A stretch of DNA of 64,000 nucleotides from Candidatus Hydrogenedentota bacterium (lineage in GTDB: Bacteria > Hydrogenedentota > Hydrogenedentia > Hydrogenedentales > JAEUWI01): the NCBI GenBank assembly GCA_019637335.1, contig JAHBVV010000019.1:64391-128390 (forward strand), in the 5' to 3' direction. The translations under genes were made by a program, and so were the position numbers. This document shows positions 45,241 through 53,683 of this stretch, piece after piece (position 1 is the first letter of the stretch; each line of letters begins with the position of its first letter). Under the pieces are notes generated by a model that worked only from the letters and a program-made list of their open reading frames with translations, ran no database searches and was not told the DNA's origin.

Positions 45241-47616
45241 ATGAACTTCGCCGAGTTGCCTGGAATTCGACCCTCGTCTATATCAATGGCGCTATGCTGG
45301 CTGTTGATCGTCTGCGGGGCGGGCGCTCCCAACGCGGCCGCGCAACTCTATGACCCGGTGCAGACTGTTGAAAATGGGGTTGATGGCGTAACCGGACTGG
45401 AAGGCCCCAACCGTATCGCCTTGTCGCCGGATGGCGCGTTCGCCTACGTCGCCTGCTCGTTCTCAAACGCCGTGGCCGCGTTCTCGCGCAATCCCACCAC
45501 GGGAGAGCTTTCTTTCCTGGAGGTACACGTGGATGGCGAGAATGGCGTGGATGGGCTCGAAGGGGCCGAAAGCGTCACCATTTCACCCGACGGGATGCAC
45601 CTTTACGTCGCGTCAAGGACAGACGATGCCGTAGCGCTTTTTGCCCGCGATGCGGAGACGGGGCAGTTGACGTTTGTCGAAGCGTACTTCGATGATCAGG
45701 ATGGTGTCGCCGGACTCAATTTCGTCTTTGCGGTGGTTGTGTCGCCGGACGGCGCCCATGTCTATACGGCGGCGCTGCTCGACCGCTCTATTGCTGTCTT
45801 CTCGCGGAACGCAAGTACCGGCGCGCTGTCCTTCATTGAGGCGCATGTGGACGGCCAGAATGGCGTTGACGGCCTGGACAGCGTCCTGTCAGTCGCCGTA
45901 TCGCCGGACGGCGCCCATGTCTACAGCGCGGCCCAGGGGGACAATGCGTTGGCGGTCTTCTCGCGCGACGGCGTCTCCGGCCAATTAAGTTTCGTCGAGG
46001 TCCATGTTGACGGGGAAGACGGCGTAGAGGGGCTGGAGGGCGCGCGATCCGTCGCGGTCTCGCCCGATGGGGCGCATGTGTATGCTACGGGTCCAAAGGA
46101 GACGGGCGTTGCCGTGTTTTCCCGGGATGCCTCCAGCGGCGCGCTGGCCTTTATCGAGGCGGCCTTCAATGGCGGCGCCACTGAAGTTACGGGCCTCCTG
46201 AACCCGCACAGCGTGACGGTATCGCCCGATGGCGCGATTGTGTTTGCGGCTTCCGGTGTTTCGCAAAGCACGTTCGCACGCGATATCGAAACCGGTACGC
46301 TGGTGTATCTCGGTGGCATTACGGAAGCTCCGGACAGCCAGTTCACGCTTCTCGGGGCCTTTGAAGCGACCGTCTCCTCCGATAGCCGATTCCTCTACCT
46401 CGGCGCCTCCCAGGCCGAGGCGGTGCAGGTGTTCCGAGTAGATGCCGACCGTCCGTCCGTAACGATCAGCCGGGCTCCCACCCAGGCGGACCCGACCAAT
46501 ACCGCGCCGCTGGAATTCGACATTGTTTTCTCCGAGCCGGTTACGGGCTTCGTAGCCAGTGACCTGCTCATCGAAGGCGCCGGCTCGGTCTCGGATTTGA
46601 GTCTGATTGACGTGGATGGTGAAGTCTTTGCGCTCACGATCGCGTCCCTGGACGGCGACGGAGCGATCGCGGTGTCGGCGCCCGCGGGCGTGGCGCTCGA
46701 CGCCGCGGGCAATCCAAACCTTGCCTCCGTGGGGCTTGATAACACCATAACAATAGATACGACGCCGCCGGTGATCAGTGTGACCAGCCCGGAATTGACC
46801 ACCGTCGTACAAGGCGAAACGTTCACGGATCCTGGTGCGACGGCCGTGGATGCTCTTGATGGCGCCGTAATCGTTACGGTGGGCGGAGATACGGTGGACG
46901 CAAGCGCCTCGGTCGGAACGGAGTTCGTCATAACCTACGATGCCGTGGACAGCCTCGGCAACAGCTCGCAGGCCACGCGTATCATTACCGTTGTGGGGGT
47001 CGGCGCCGAGGGAGAAGGCGAGGGAGAAGGAGAAGGAGAAGGAGAAGGCGAAGGCGAGGGCGAGGGCGAAGGTGAAGGAGAAGGAGAAGGAGAAGGAGAA
47101 GGAGAAGGAGAAGGAGAAGGAGAAGGAGAAGGAGAAGGAGAAGGCGAAGGCGAAGGAGAAGGCGAAGGCGAAGGTGAAGGCGAAGGTGAAGGTGAAGGCG
47201 AAGGTGAAGGTGAAGGTGAAGGTGAAGGCGAGGGCGAGGGCGAGGGCGAGGGTGAAGGCGAGGGCGAAGGCGAAGGAGAAGGTGAAGGTGAAGGTGAAGA
47301 GGACTTGGCAACCATTGCCCAGACGTTGCTTGATGGCTTTGGAGCGGGCGATGCCGACAGTGACGGTCAACTGACACTCGACGAGGCGCGCGACATTTTC
47401 TCGCCGCTGACGGACAGCCAGTTTTCAGCTTTGGACAGCAATAACGACGGCGCATTGAGCGCTGCCGAGCTGCAAGCGGCCATTGGTGGTCCGACTGGCT
47501 GCGCTTGCCCGCAGGCCGGCGCCAAGGGCCTGCGCGATTCCCTGGGTGACCTGTTCCTGCTGGGTATTGGCCTGTTGGCGTTGCTGGTCTTGCGTGGCGA
47601 TACGGCCATAGAATAG
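45241..47616 (+). CDS. Secreted beta-propeller protein with Ig-like domains, Glu-Gly linker, EF-hands and C-terminal sorting-like tail
   Basis: The 791-residue protein starts at ATG 45241, with AGGA 6 bases before it, and has a signal peptide to about residue 35. Residues 45-400 are six or seven propeller blades of about 51 residues with the phrase SVAVSPDGAHVY and acidic loops HVDGENGVDGLEG. They resemble lactonase/YVTN propellers. Ig-like domains follow (about 405-510 and 512-586). Residues 590-687 are Glu-Gly repeats. EF-hands lie at 704-715 (DADSDGQLTLDE) and 732-743 (DSNNDGALSAAE). The end has GCACPQ (Cys754, Cys756), a short hydrophobic helix at about 771-785 and one Arg. The tail suggests membrane transfer and processing; that is inference. 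Confidence 0.85.
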   Translation: MNFAELPGIRPSSISMALCWLLIVCGAGAPNAAAQLYDPVQTVENGVDGVTGLEGPNRIALSPDGAFAYVACSFSNAVAAFSRNPTTGELSFLEVHVDGENGVDGLEGAESVTISPDGMHLYVASRTDDAVALFARDAETGQLTFVEAYFDDQDGVAGLNFVFAVVVSPDGAHVYTAALLDRSIAVFSRNASTGALSFIEAHVDGQNGVDGLDSVLSVAVSPDGAHVYSAAQGDNALAVFSRDGVSGQLSFVEVHVDGEDGVEGLEGARSVAVSPDGAHVYATGPKETGVAVFSRDASSGALAFIEAAFNGGATEVTGLLNPHSVTVSPDGAIVFAASGVSQSTFARDIETGTLVYLGGITEAPDSQFTLLGAFEATVSSDSRFLYLGASQAEAVQVFRVDADRPSVTISRAPTQADPTNTAPLEFDIVFSEPVTGFVASDLLIEGAGSVSDLSLIDVDGEVFALTIASLDGDGAIAVSAPAGVALDAAGNPNLASVGLDNTITIDTTPPVISVTSPELTTVVQGETFTDPGATAVDALDGAVIVTVGGDTVDASASVGTEFVITYDAVDSLGNSSQATRIITVVGVGAEGEGEGEGEGEGEGEGEGEGEGEGEGEGEGEGEGEGEGEGEGEGEGEGEGEGEGEGEGEGEGEGEGEGEGEGEGEGEGEGEGEGEGEGEGEGEGEGEEDLATIAQTLLDGFGAGDADSDGQLTLDEARDIFSPLTDSQFSALDSNNDGALSAAELQAAIGGPTGCACPQAGAKGLRDSLGDLFLLGIGLLALLVLRGDTAIE
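47008..47302 (+). repeat. 6-base microsatellite encoding the Glu-Gly linker
   Basis: About 49 units of GAAGGA/GAGGGC/GAAGGC/GAAGGT type encode an uninterrupted Glu-Gly run. Both strands are open in several frames, which produces Ser-Pro and Leu-rich shadow frames. The third-base variation between Gly codons suggests selection to keep the peptide while limiting slippage. Confidence 0.95.
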
Positions 47617-47634
47617 GTGATCCAACGGTGTTGA

Positions 47635-47666
47635 ACCCGCGGGCGGCGCGCTTGCCGCCCGCGGGT
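47635..47666 (+). terminator. Strong 13-base-pair hairpin after the EG-repeat gene
   Basis: ACCCGCGGGCGGC and GCCGCCCGCGGGT form a perfect 13-pair stem with loop GCGCTT, 18 bases after the stop codon. The tract after the stem is CTTGCATG, poor in T, so it may be a terminator of the Rho-independent type with a weak U-tract or an mRNA-stabilising hairpin. Confidence 0.6.
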
Positions 47667-47760
47667 CTTGCATGATCTCGTATTTTTGCGGTACGGTTCC
47701 CGGGAGCAACAGCCGGGTGCGATTGTGGGTGCGCCCGGAGATTCGAAAGGGCGCGATCGC

Positions 47761-49230
47761 ATGAACCGAAGAACTTTTCTCCAGTCCACGGCCCTGGCCG
47801 GCCTCACCGCGGCGGGGTTCGGCGCGAAGGCCGACGCCGGGACGTCCCGGCCCAACATCCTCTGGATCATGATGGACGACTGCCGTCCCGACGCGCTGAG
47901 CTGCTACGGCCAGCCGTGGGCGCGGACGCCGAATATGGACCGTATCGCGGAGCGGGGCGTGCGCTTTGAGGCGGCGGTGACCCAGTGCCCGATCTGCATT
48001 CCGTCGCGGTCGTCGATGAAGACCTCGCACTACTGCCACGAGTTCGGTCTGATGTCGATGGGCGATCCGCCCGTGAACCCGCCGTACACGTACCGGAAGG
48101 AAGCCCATTTCCCGGACCTGCTGCGCAGTTGGACCGGCGTGGGCATGCAGCCAACCTGCATGGGGAAGGTGCACGCGTTTCGTCCCGACTGGGATGTGGA
48201 GGACCGGCCGCGCTTCCGGACGTCGGACCGGCGCTCGGAAGGGGGGCAGTATCCGCCGGTCAACCTGACCACGCACGGCTGGCAGATTGGCGGGACGGTG
48301 GAGGCGCACGCGGGAGACACGCGCACGGCGCTCATTGGCGATGGCGCCCTGGAGAAGCTGGACGCCTTCGCGGCGGCGGGGAAGCCGTTCTTCCTCCGGG
48401 TTTCGTTTCACGCGCCGCACGTGCCTATCGAGGTTCCGCCGGAATTCATGATCGATCCGGAATCGGTGAAGCTGCCCCTGCCGTCACAGGAGGAACTCGA
48501 CAGCAAGCCGCGTTTCGAGCGGGAGCAGCTCCGCGTCTACTCCGGCACGCTCGATCTCACGCCCGAGGCGATTCAGATCGCACGCGGGACCTACTACGGC
48601 ATGGTGTGGCAGGTGGACCATGAAGTGGGCCGGATCCTGGCCAAACTCGACGAGCTCGGCCTGCGCGAGAACACCATCATCGCCATCTGCTCCGATCACG
48701 GCCTCCAGCTCGGCGAGCACGGCGTCCACAAGAAGCGCAGCTTCTACGAGCAGACGATCCTGACTCCGCTGGTCATTGCGGCGCCCGGCAAGCTGAAGCC
48801 TGGCACAGTCGTCTCCGACCAGGTGGAAATGATCGACTTCATCCCCACGCTGATGGACCTCAGCGGCCTGGAGATTCCCGGAGATATTCGCGGGCGCAGC
48901 CTTGTGCCGCTGATGAACGGCGGAGACGGCGGCCGCGCGGTGACGTTTTCGGAGATCGACCAGAGCGGCTCGATGTACGACGAATTGCGAAAGGATTCCG
49001 GGCGCCAGGTGATGGCGCGCACGCGCGACTGGAAGCTGATCGAGTTCCGCGACCCGCGCGTGCTGGATCCGGATGGCGCGCTCCATGACCTGAAGAACGA
49101 CCCCGGCGAGACGCGGAATCTGTTTCACGATCCCGCCCACCAGGACACCGTGGCCCACCTGCGGCGGCTGCTGGCCGCGTGGGAGGCCGACACCGGCTAC
49201 GGTGCGGCCCCCGCGCCGGAAGGAGCATGA
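47761..49230 (+). CDS. Tat-exported type I sulfatase
   Basis: The 489-residue protein begins with a Tat signal MNRRTFLQSTALAGLTAAG. A sulfatase fold follows with metal-binding NILWIMMDD at about 32-40. The formylglycine motif C-I-P-S-R is at residues 79-83 (Cys79), so it can be converted to formylglycine. Later motifs include CSDHGLQLGEHGVHKK and the C-terminal domain with LHDLKNDPGETRNL. The family removes sulfate from polysaccharides or small sulfate esters. The activating enzyme must be encoded elsewhere. ATG 47761 is preceded by GAAAGGG at 11 bases. A longer frame upstream is not convincing. Confidence 0.95.
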   Translation: MNRRTFLQSTALAGLTAAGFGAKADAGTSRPNILWIMMDDCRPDALSCYGQPWARTPNMDRIAERGVRFEAAVTQCPICIPSRSSMKTSHYCHEFGLMSMGDPPVNPPYTYRKEAHFPDLLRSWTGVGMQPTCMGKVHAFRPDWDVEDRPRFRTSDRRSEGGQYPPVNLTTHGWQIGGTVEAHAGDTRTALIGDGALEKLDAFAAAGKPFFLRVSFHAPHVPIEVPPEFMIDPESVKLPLPSQEELDSKPRFEREQLRVYSGTLDLTPEAIQIARGTYYGMVWQVDHEVGRILAKLDELGLRENTIIAICSDHGLQLGEHGVHKKRSFYEQTILTPLVIAAPGKLKPGTVVSDQVEMIDFIPTLMDLSGLEIPGDIRGRSLVPLMNGGDGGRAVTFSEIDQSGSMYDELRKDSGRQVMARTRDWKLIEFRDPRVLDPDGALHDLKNDPGETRNLFHDPAHQDTVAHLRRLLAAWEADTGYGAAPAPEGA

Positions 49231-49235
49231 ACCCG

Positions 49236-49937
49236 ATGCGAGGTTATTGGCATTTCGCGCCGGCCCTGGCGCTTCTCGCGCTTTCCACCCTCCTGAACGC
49301 GGCCTGCGCGCCCGGGAAGGGCGACGAGCCGGCGTTGGACCTGGCTTCGGCGGAGGCCGGCTTGCGCGAGGAAGGCAGCGGCGATGCGCAGCCGGAGGAA
49401 ATGGCGCGGGTGCTGGGGCTGGATCCGGCGGCCGCGTCGGCCCTGCGCGACGCCTTCGCGCGGCGCGACGCCGAGGTGGAGGCGTGGATCGCCGGCGAGC
49501 GCGGCCAGCGCCTGATCCGGCTTGAGGCGGAGATGTTCGCGGCGGTGGAGGCGCGCAAGCTCGACGACGTGAAGCGAGCCACCGCCGAAGCCACCCCGCT
49601 CCGCGACGAATTGCGCCAACTCATCGCGGACCACGAGACGTCCATCCTCGATTCGCTCGGCCCGGAGCGCCGCGTGCAGTGGGAGGGCTACGAGGTGGCG
49701 AAGAAGATGCTGGACCTGATGCAGCCGCTGGAACTCAATTTTCAACAGGCCCAGGCGATCGAGCAGGGCGGGCCCGCCGCCCTGGCCCAGGCGATGCGGG
49801 CCGGGGAACCCAACCCCCAGGCCGCCGCCTTTCTCGAACTGGAAAAATGGGTCGAGGAGAGCGTCCTGACGCCCGACCAGCGCGCCGCCTACCAGGACAT
49901 CAAAGCGTCCAACAAGCTCCGGAGCCTGAGCATCTGA
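49236..49937 (+). CDS. Small secreted helical protein, unknown function
   Basis: The 233-residue protein (or 236 if translated from ATG 49227, which overlaps the sulfatase stop) has a signal peptide ending in LLNAACAPG. The Cys could be a poor lipobox. The mature part is alanine-, glutamate- and arginine-rich and likely all helical. Near the end ESVLTPDQRAAYQDIK resembles the LTxxQ motif of Spy/CpxP-type periplasmic proteins. AGGAG is 10 bases before ATG 49236 but only one base before 49227, so the second start is preferred. It ends 7 bases from the convergent 41-residue gene. I do not recognise a clear family. Confidence 0.65.
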   Translation: MRGYWHFAPALALLALSTLLNAACAPGKGDEPALDLASAEAGLREEGSGDAQPEEMARVLGLDPAAASALRDAFARRDAEVEAWIAGERGQRLIRLEAEMFAAVEARKLDDVKRATAEATPLRDELRQLIADHETSILDSLGPERRVQWEGYEVAKKMLDLMQPLELNFQQAQAIEQGGPAALAQAMRAGEPNPQAAAFLELEKWVEESVLTPDQRAAYQDIKASNKLRSLSI

Positions 49938-49944
49938 CCCGCGG

Positions 49945-50070
49945 TCAGTGCTTGAAATGGTGGTGATACCGTTCCGGGTGCTCGTTCATATTCCGGAACT
50001 CGTGGCGGATGGCCCCCGCCAGCCCCAGGCTCAACAGCGCGATAAGCAGCATAAACACATACGGCAGCAT
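49945..50070 (-). CDS. 41-residue membrane miniprotein with His-rich tail
   Basis: The reverse strand encodes 41 residues starting MLPYVFMLLIALLSLGLAGA. A single membrane helix is followed by a charged end with a run of three His and HFKH. GGAGG lies 7 bases before ATG 50070, an excellent ribosome site, and the gene is in a gap without other genes. A TATAAT at 50163-50158 lies upstream. Short proteins of this size are often missed. The function is unknown. Confidence 0.6.
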   Translation of the reverse strand: MLPYVFMLLIALLSLGLAGAIRHEFRNMNEHPERYHHHFKH

Positions 50071-50157
50071 GGCAAAACCTCCATGTGTCCCGCCCGCGGG
50101 CGCGACACGGTTCGCCCTCGACTCCGGCAGCCCCCGCCGTGTCTCTATTCGTTCTTC

Positions 50158-50163
50158 ATTATA
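50158..50163 (-). promoter_or_regulatory. TATAAT -10 candidate for the 41-residue gene
   Basis: A perfect TATAAT on the reverse strand, 88 bases before the ATG. There is no clear -35. The remainder of the 50071-50390 gap holds the mannosidase terminator and nothing else that I can identify. Confidence 0.35.
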
Positions 50164-50337
50164 GGCCGATTCGGAGAAAGGCGCCAGGAATATTCGCGCA
50201 AGCGGGCCAGGATCGCCCCAAATCGGAGCGGATGGGAGGGATGAAGGAAGCGATTGGGAGCGTGGGGCGCAGATTCGACCGCGCTCCCATTTGTCGCGCT
50301 CTTGTTGATGGTGTCCGGGCATTGCCGTGAGAACAAT

Positions 50338-50373
50338 AAAAAAACGGCCGCCTCCAATTTCGAAGGCGGCCGT
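50338..50373 (-). terminator. Rho-independent terminator of the GH38 gene
   Basis: On the reverse strand ACGGCCGCC pairs with GGCGGCCGT (9 pairs) around an 11-base loop, followed directly by a run of seven T. It lies 18 bases after the stop codon at 50391. Confidence 0.9.
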
Positions 50374-50390
50374 GGCGTTGCGATGTGTGA

Positions 50391-53183
50391 TTACGCCAGC
50401 ACGAATTCCAGCGTCACAATCTTCTTGTGGGGGACGTCGAGCTCGATGCGCTGGCCGGCGGCCTTCAGTTCTTCCCGGCGCTCTTCGTTGAGGTTCGTCA
50501 GCCACGCCGCCTTGATGGGGCGGGCGACTTTCAGCGCGCCTTTCACGGCGTGCGCCGTCGGGTTGAATAGGCGGACCACATAGCTGCCGGGGCGGTCTTC
50601 GTGCTGCTTGAACGCCGTCAGTTGCAGGTTGTCCCCTTCCAGGGTCAGGAAGCTCATCGACTTCGGCAGCGCGCCCGCGTGGGGACCGGCCTGGGCAGGT
50701 TCGAGGGGCAGGTTGTGGTCTTCCGCCTGCGCGTATACTCCGTTTTCCCAATCGCCCGCGTGCGGGTAGATGGCGTAGCTGTATTCGTGCGCGCCGAGGC
50801 AGTGCGACCGCTCCATCTCGGGGTGCGTCTCGTAGCGGCCGAAGATCGGGCAGTTGCGGTAGGTGAAGGCGCGGATGAACGTAATCGCCACGGGGCGATC
50901 GGCGCTGTCCATCGCCTCGTATTCCCGAAGGCCCGAGTTGTTGAGGATCGCGAGGCCCTGCTTGCCGTCCGTCATGTCGACGAAGCGGTGCATGGGGTAC
51001 TGCGGGTTCGGCTTGCCGTAGTACGGTGTTCCCGGCTTCACGTGAATGTCCCGCGAGATAACGTCGAAACCCGCCTCGGAATCCGTCCGGTCGCAGTCGA
51101 GCCGCGTGGGGAAGACGGCCCGGAGGCGGTGGTGCTTGCAGGTGTTCTCGAAGCTCGTCGTCACGTCGAGACGTTTCGCGCCCGCGCGCAGCGTGAAGCG
51201 GCTTGTCACCAGCATCTCCCGGCGCTCCTTCGTGCGCTTCGTGTGCGGCATGTGCTCGGACCGGAAGTGCTCGTCGAGCTCGTCCTCGATCGACACCGGG
51301 ATCTGCATGTGGTAGTCCACGCGCACCCGCGCGAAGAGCGGGCCCGCCTCCTCCAGCGCGATGGCGCAGGGGAACCCGTGCGACGTGATAATCTCGTTCT
51401 GGTCCGGCTTCATGTGCACCCAGCTGTGCCCGGTCTCGCCGCAGTCTTCGAGGTAGTGCAGGCCGGTGAACGTGTGGCCCGTCTCCTTCTGCGTCAGATC
51501 GAGCGTGCCGTCGGCGTTGAACTTCACGCGCAGGTGCTCGTTCTCCAGGATGTTCGTTTCCGGCGCCAGCGATCCTTCGAGGTAGTCGAATTTCTCGGCG
51601 CGGACGAGGTGGTAGGTCTTGTAGCCGTACGCGGGAATGTCCTTCACTTCGATGTGGCAGCGCACGCGCAGGCTGTTCAGCTCGATGGAGACGTCCTGCA
51701 GGTTGCGCACCAGCGAGCACCAGGGGAACTGCTCCTTCACCTGGATGCGGCCCACTTCCTGTCCGTCGGGCGAGACCACCTTGAAGGCCTCGTAGCCCAT
51801 GTTGTCCGGCAGGTCGATATACGCCGACACCACGCCGCTGCGCGGGAAGGGCGTCCCGTTGAATACCGTCAGCACCGCGTCCTTGTCGTCCAGATCGCTG
51901 TTGTCGATCGCGATCTGCACGGCCTGCATACCGCGGCGTGTCAGGCCCTCACACAGGATGTTGATCTGATCGTTGCGGTAGAGGGAGTCCTTCTCCATCT
52001 GGTCGATGCCCGCGCCCGTGATGGTGTCGTGGGGGTGGTTTTTCAGGAGCAGCCGCCAGCAGCGGTCCAGGGCGGTTTTTTCATAGCGGCCGCCGGCCAT
52101 GCTGCCGATCACGCTCCAGGGCTCGCCCTTGCGCTGGATACTGATCTCGGCGGCGTTGTTGCCCTTTTTCAACACCTGGCGCGCGCTGATCACGTCGCCG
52201 TAGAGGTGCGTCCACTTACCCACGGAGCCGGGGTAGCGGAATTCGCCCTTGATGGGCTCCAGCGGACCCACCTCCCGGCGCATGGCGTCCATGTAGTCCT
52301 TCAGGTTCGAGAGCTTGATCTCGTGCTCCGGCATCAGCTCCTGGCAGAGCTTGATGATCTCCGATTCCTTCGGGTCGGGGTTCGAGGTGTCGAAGCCCTG
52401 CATGCAGCAGATCTGGCTCGTGGTGAAGTGTTCCGACTCGTCCTTCACGAGCTTCAAGAGCTGGTCGCGGATGGGTCCGTCGTTCCACTGCTTCTTCTTG
52501 TCGTCCAGCACGTAGTAGTGCGCGCGCGGGTTCGCGTCGCCCGCCATGCGGAAGGGGGCCGCGCCCCGGTCCCAGTCGTAGCGCTTGAAGACGTCATCGC
52601 TGCCGTAACGGAGCACGCGGTACACATAGACGTAGTAGCTGAAGCGGCTCATGCAGCCAAAGCGCATGCCCAGCAGCTGGGAGCCGTCCGGACCTTCCAG
52701 GAGGAACTCGCTTTTCGGCGTGGTGATGCCCCGGTAGAAGATGATCGTGTCGATGTCGAAGCCCTGGTAGATCTGCGGGATCTGCGAGGTCTGCCCGTAG
52801 CTGAAGGGGGTGTAGCCGACCTTCGAGACCGCCCCCAGCGACGCCGCGACGCGGTGGCCCACCACGAGATTGCGCACGAGGGACTCGCCGTTGACGATGT
52901 ACTCCTCCGGCAGGCTGTACCACGGCCCCACGATGAGGCGCCCGGATTTCACGTGCTTCTCGACCGTGGCGCGCTTCTCGGGGCGGAGTTCGAGATAGTC
53001 CTCCACGCAGACCGTCTGCGAGTCCATCGTGAACGACTGGAAATCCGGGTCCGTATCCAGGAGTTCGAGCAGCTCGTCCATGAAATCGAGCAGGAGCAGG
53101 CGCGTTTCCTCGAACGGATAGCCCCATTCGCGGTCCCAGTGGGAGTTGGAGACGACGTGAATGGTTTTGCGTTGTTCGGACAT
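50391..53183 (-). CDS. GH38 alpha-mannosidase-like protein with altered nucleophile position
   Basis: The 930-residue protein has the GH38 N-terminal metal/substrate motif SHWDREWGYP (His15, Asp17). The usual later motifs follow, including HPHDTITGAGID and the glycosyl hydrolase 38 C-terminal beta-sandwich. GH38 enzymes remove alpha-mannose from glycans with a zinc-bound substrate. The segment that usually contains the nucleophile Asp (PDSFG) reads GYTPFSYGQTSQIPQI, giving Phe127 at that place. ATG 53183 has AAGGAGA at good spacing. The frame extends 78 residues upstream with Pro/Arg-rich sequence that I exclude. The terminator follows the gene. It has no close operon partner. Confidence 0.88.
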   Translation of the reverse strand: MSEQRKTIHVVSNSHWDREWGYPFEETRLLLLDFMDELLELLDTDPDFQSFTMDSQTVCVEDYLELRPEKRATVEKHVKSGRLIVGPWYSLPEEYIVNGESLVRNLVVGHRVAASLGAVSKVGYTPFSYGQTSQIPQIYQGFDIDTIIFYRGITTPKSEFLLEGPDGSQLLGMRFGCMSRFSYYVYVYRVLRYGSDDVFKRYDWDRGAAPFRMAGDANPRAHYYVLDDKKKQWNDGPIRDQLLKLVKDESEHFTTSQICCMQGFDTSNPDPKESEIIKLCQELMPEHEIKLSNLKDYMDAMRREVGPLEPIKGEFRYPGSVGKWTHLYGDVISARQVLKKGNNAAEISIQRKGEPWSVIGSMAGGRYEKTALDRCWRLLLKNHPHDTITGAGIDQMEKDSLYRNDQINILCEGLTRRGMQAVQIAIDNSDLDDKDAVLTVFNGTPFPRSGVVSAYIDLPDNMGYEAFKVVSPDGQEVGRIQVKEQFPWCSLVRNLQDVSIELNSLRVRCHIEVKDIPAYGYKTYHLVRAEKFDYLEGSLAPETNILENEHLRVKFNADGTLDLTQKETGHTFTGLHYLEDCGETGHSWVHMKPDQNEIITSHGFPCAIALEEAGPLFARVRVDYHMQIPVSIEDELDEHFRSEHMPHTKRTKERREMLVTSRFTLRAGAKRLDVTTSFENTCKHHRLRAVFPTRLDCDRTDSEAGFDVISRDIHVKPGTPYYGKPNPQYPMHRFVDMTDGKQGLAILNNSGLREYEAMDSADRPVAITFIRAFTYRNCPIFGRYETHPEMERSHCLGAHEYSYAIYPHAGDWENGVYAQAEDHNLPLEPAQAGPHAGALPKSMSFLTLEGDNLQLTAFKQHEDRPGSYVVRLFNPTAHAVKGALKVARPIKAAWLTNLNEERREELKAAGQRIELDVPHKKIVTLEFVLA

Positions 53184-53683
53184 GGGTTCTCCTTGCGGGC
53201 GCACCGGTTTTCGGGCGTGGGGGAATTTCAGGGACGGTTCTGGAGGGTGTGGGGGCGTCCGCGCCGCAACAACGGGGACAATACCGCCACACTCGGCCTG
53301 AAATGGTGCCTTTTCGGCGCTTCCGGAGTCAACTTTTCGGTCGCGAAAGCCCGAAATTCCGGTATCCGGCCGCAGGGCAATCGCATTTAAACTTCCAACT
53401 CGAGCCGAGCGCCACATGAAACACCTTCAATGTTAAAAAAGGCGTGTGTTGGAGCGCTGGCATTTCGCCTGCGGCGAATCCCGGACCTTGCCGGCACAGA
53501 TGCCGGCGCTCCAAAACGCTCACTATCGTTGATTCAAGGTTCCAAATTGACTCAAGTTTACGCCCATATACCGAGATCGAGTCTAAATGCGATTGCCCTG
53601 TCCGGCAGCGCGCGGGGTGGATTCCGTAATCGATTCGGGGTATGCTGCTTCCAGGCGGTATTTCCCGCGGAGGAATGGGCGCA
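53184..53683. other. Divergent gap with a repeat element
   Basis: This 500-base gap separates the GH38 gene (-) from an alpha/beta hydrolase gene (+). It holds the inverted-repeat element at 53449-53514 and short AT-richer stretches. TATGCT at 53641-53646 precedes the hydrolase start by 37 bases and may be a -10 box. I see no gene. Confidence 0.5.
53449..53514. repeat. 66-base element with terminal inverted repeats and internal hairpins
   Basis: The left end TTGGAGCGCTGGCAT and the right end ATGCCGGCGCTCCAA are inverted copies (14 of 15 match). Between them are the palindromes TTCGCC-TGC-GGCGAA and GCCGGCA-CAGA-TGCCGGC. The layout is like a REP doublet or miniature mobile element without coding capacity. 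Confidence 0.75.

Noticed and set aside
46935-47315. Ser-Pro repeat frame on the minus strand
   Set aside because: It is the antisense of the Glu-Gly repeat.
49945-51720. A 591-residue minus-strand frame
   Set aside because: Most of it is the wrong frame of the GH38 gene and crosses the terminator. Only its last 41 codons have their own ribosome site and are kept as a separate gene.
50601-53390. A 929-residue frame on the plus strand
   Set aside because: It is antisense to the GH38 gene, which has clear motifs, a ribosome site and a terminator.
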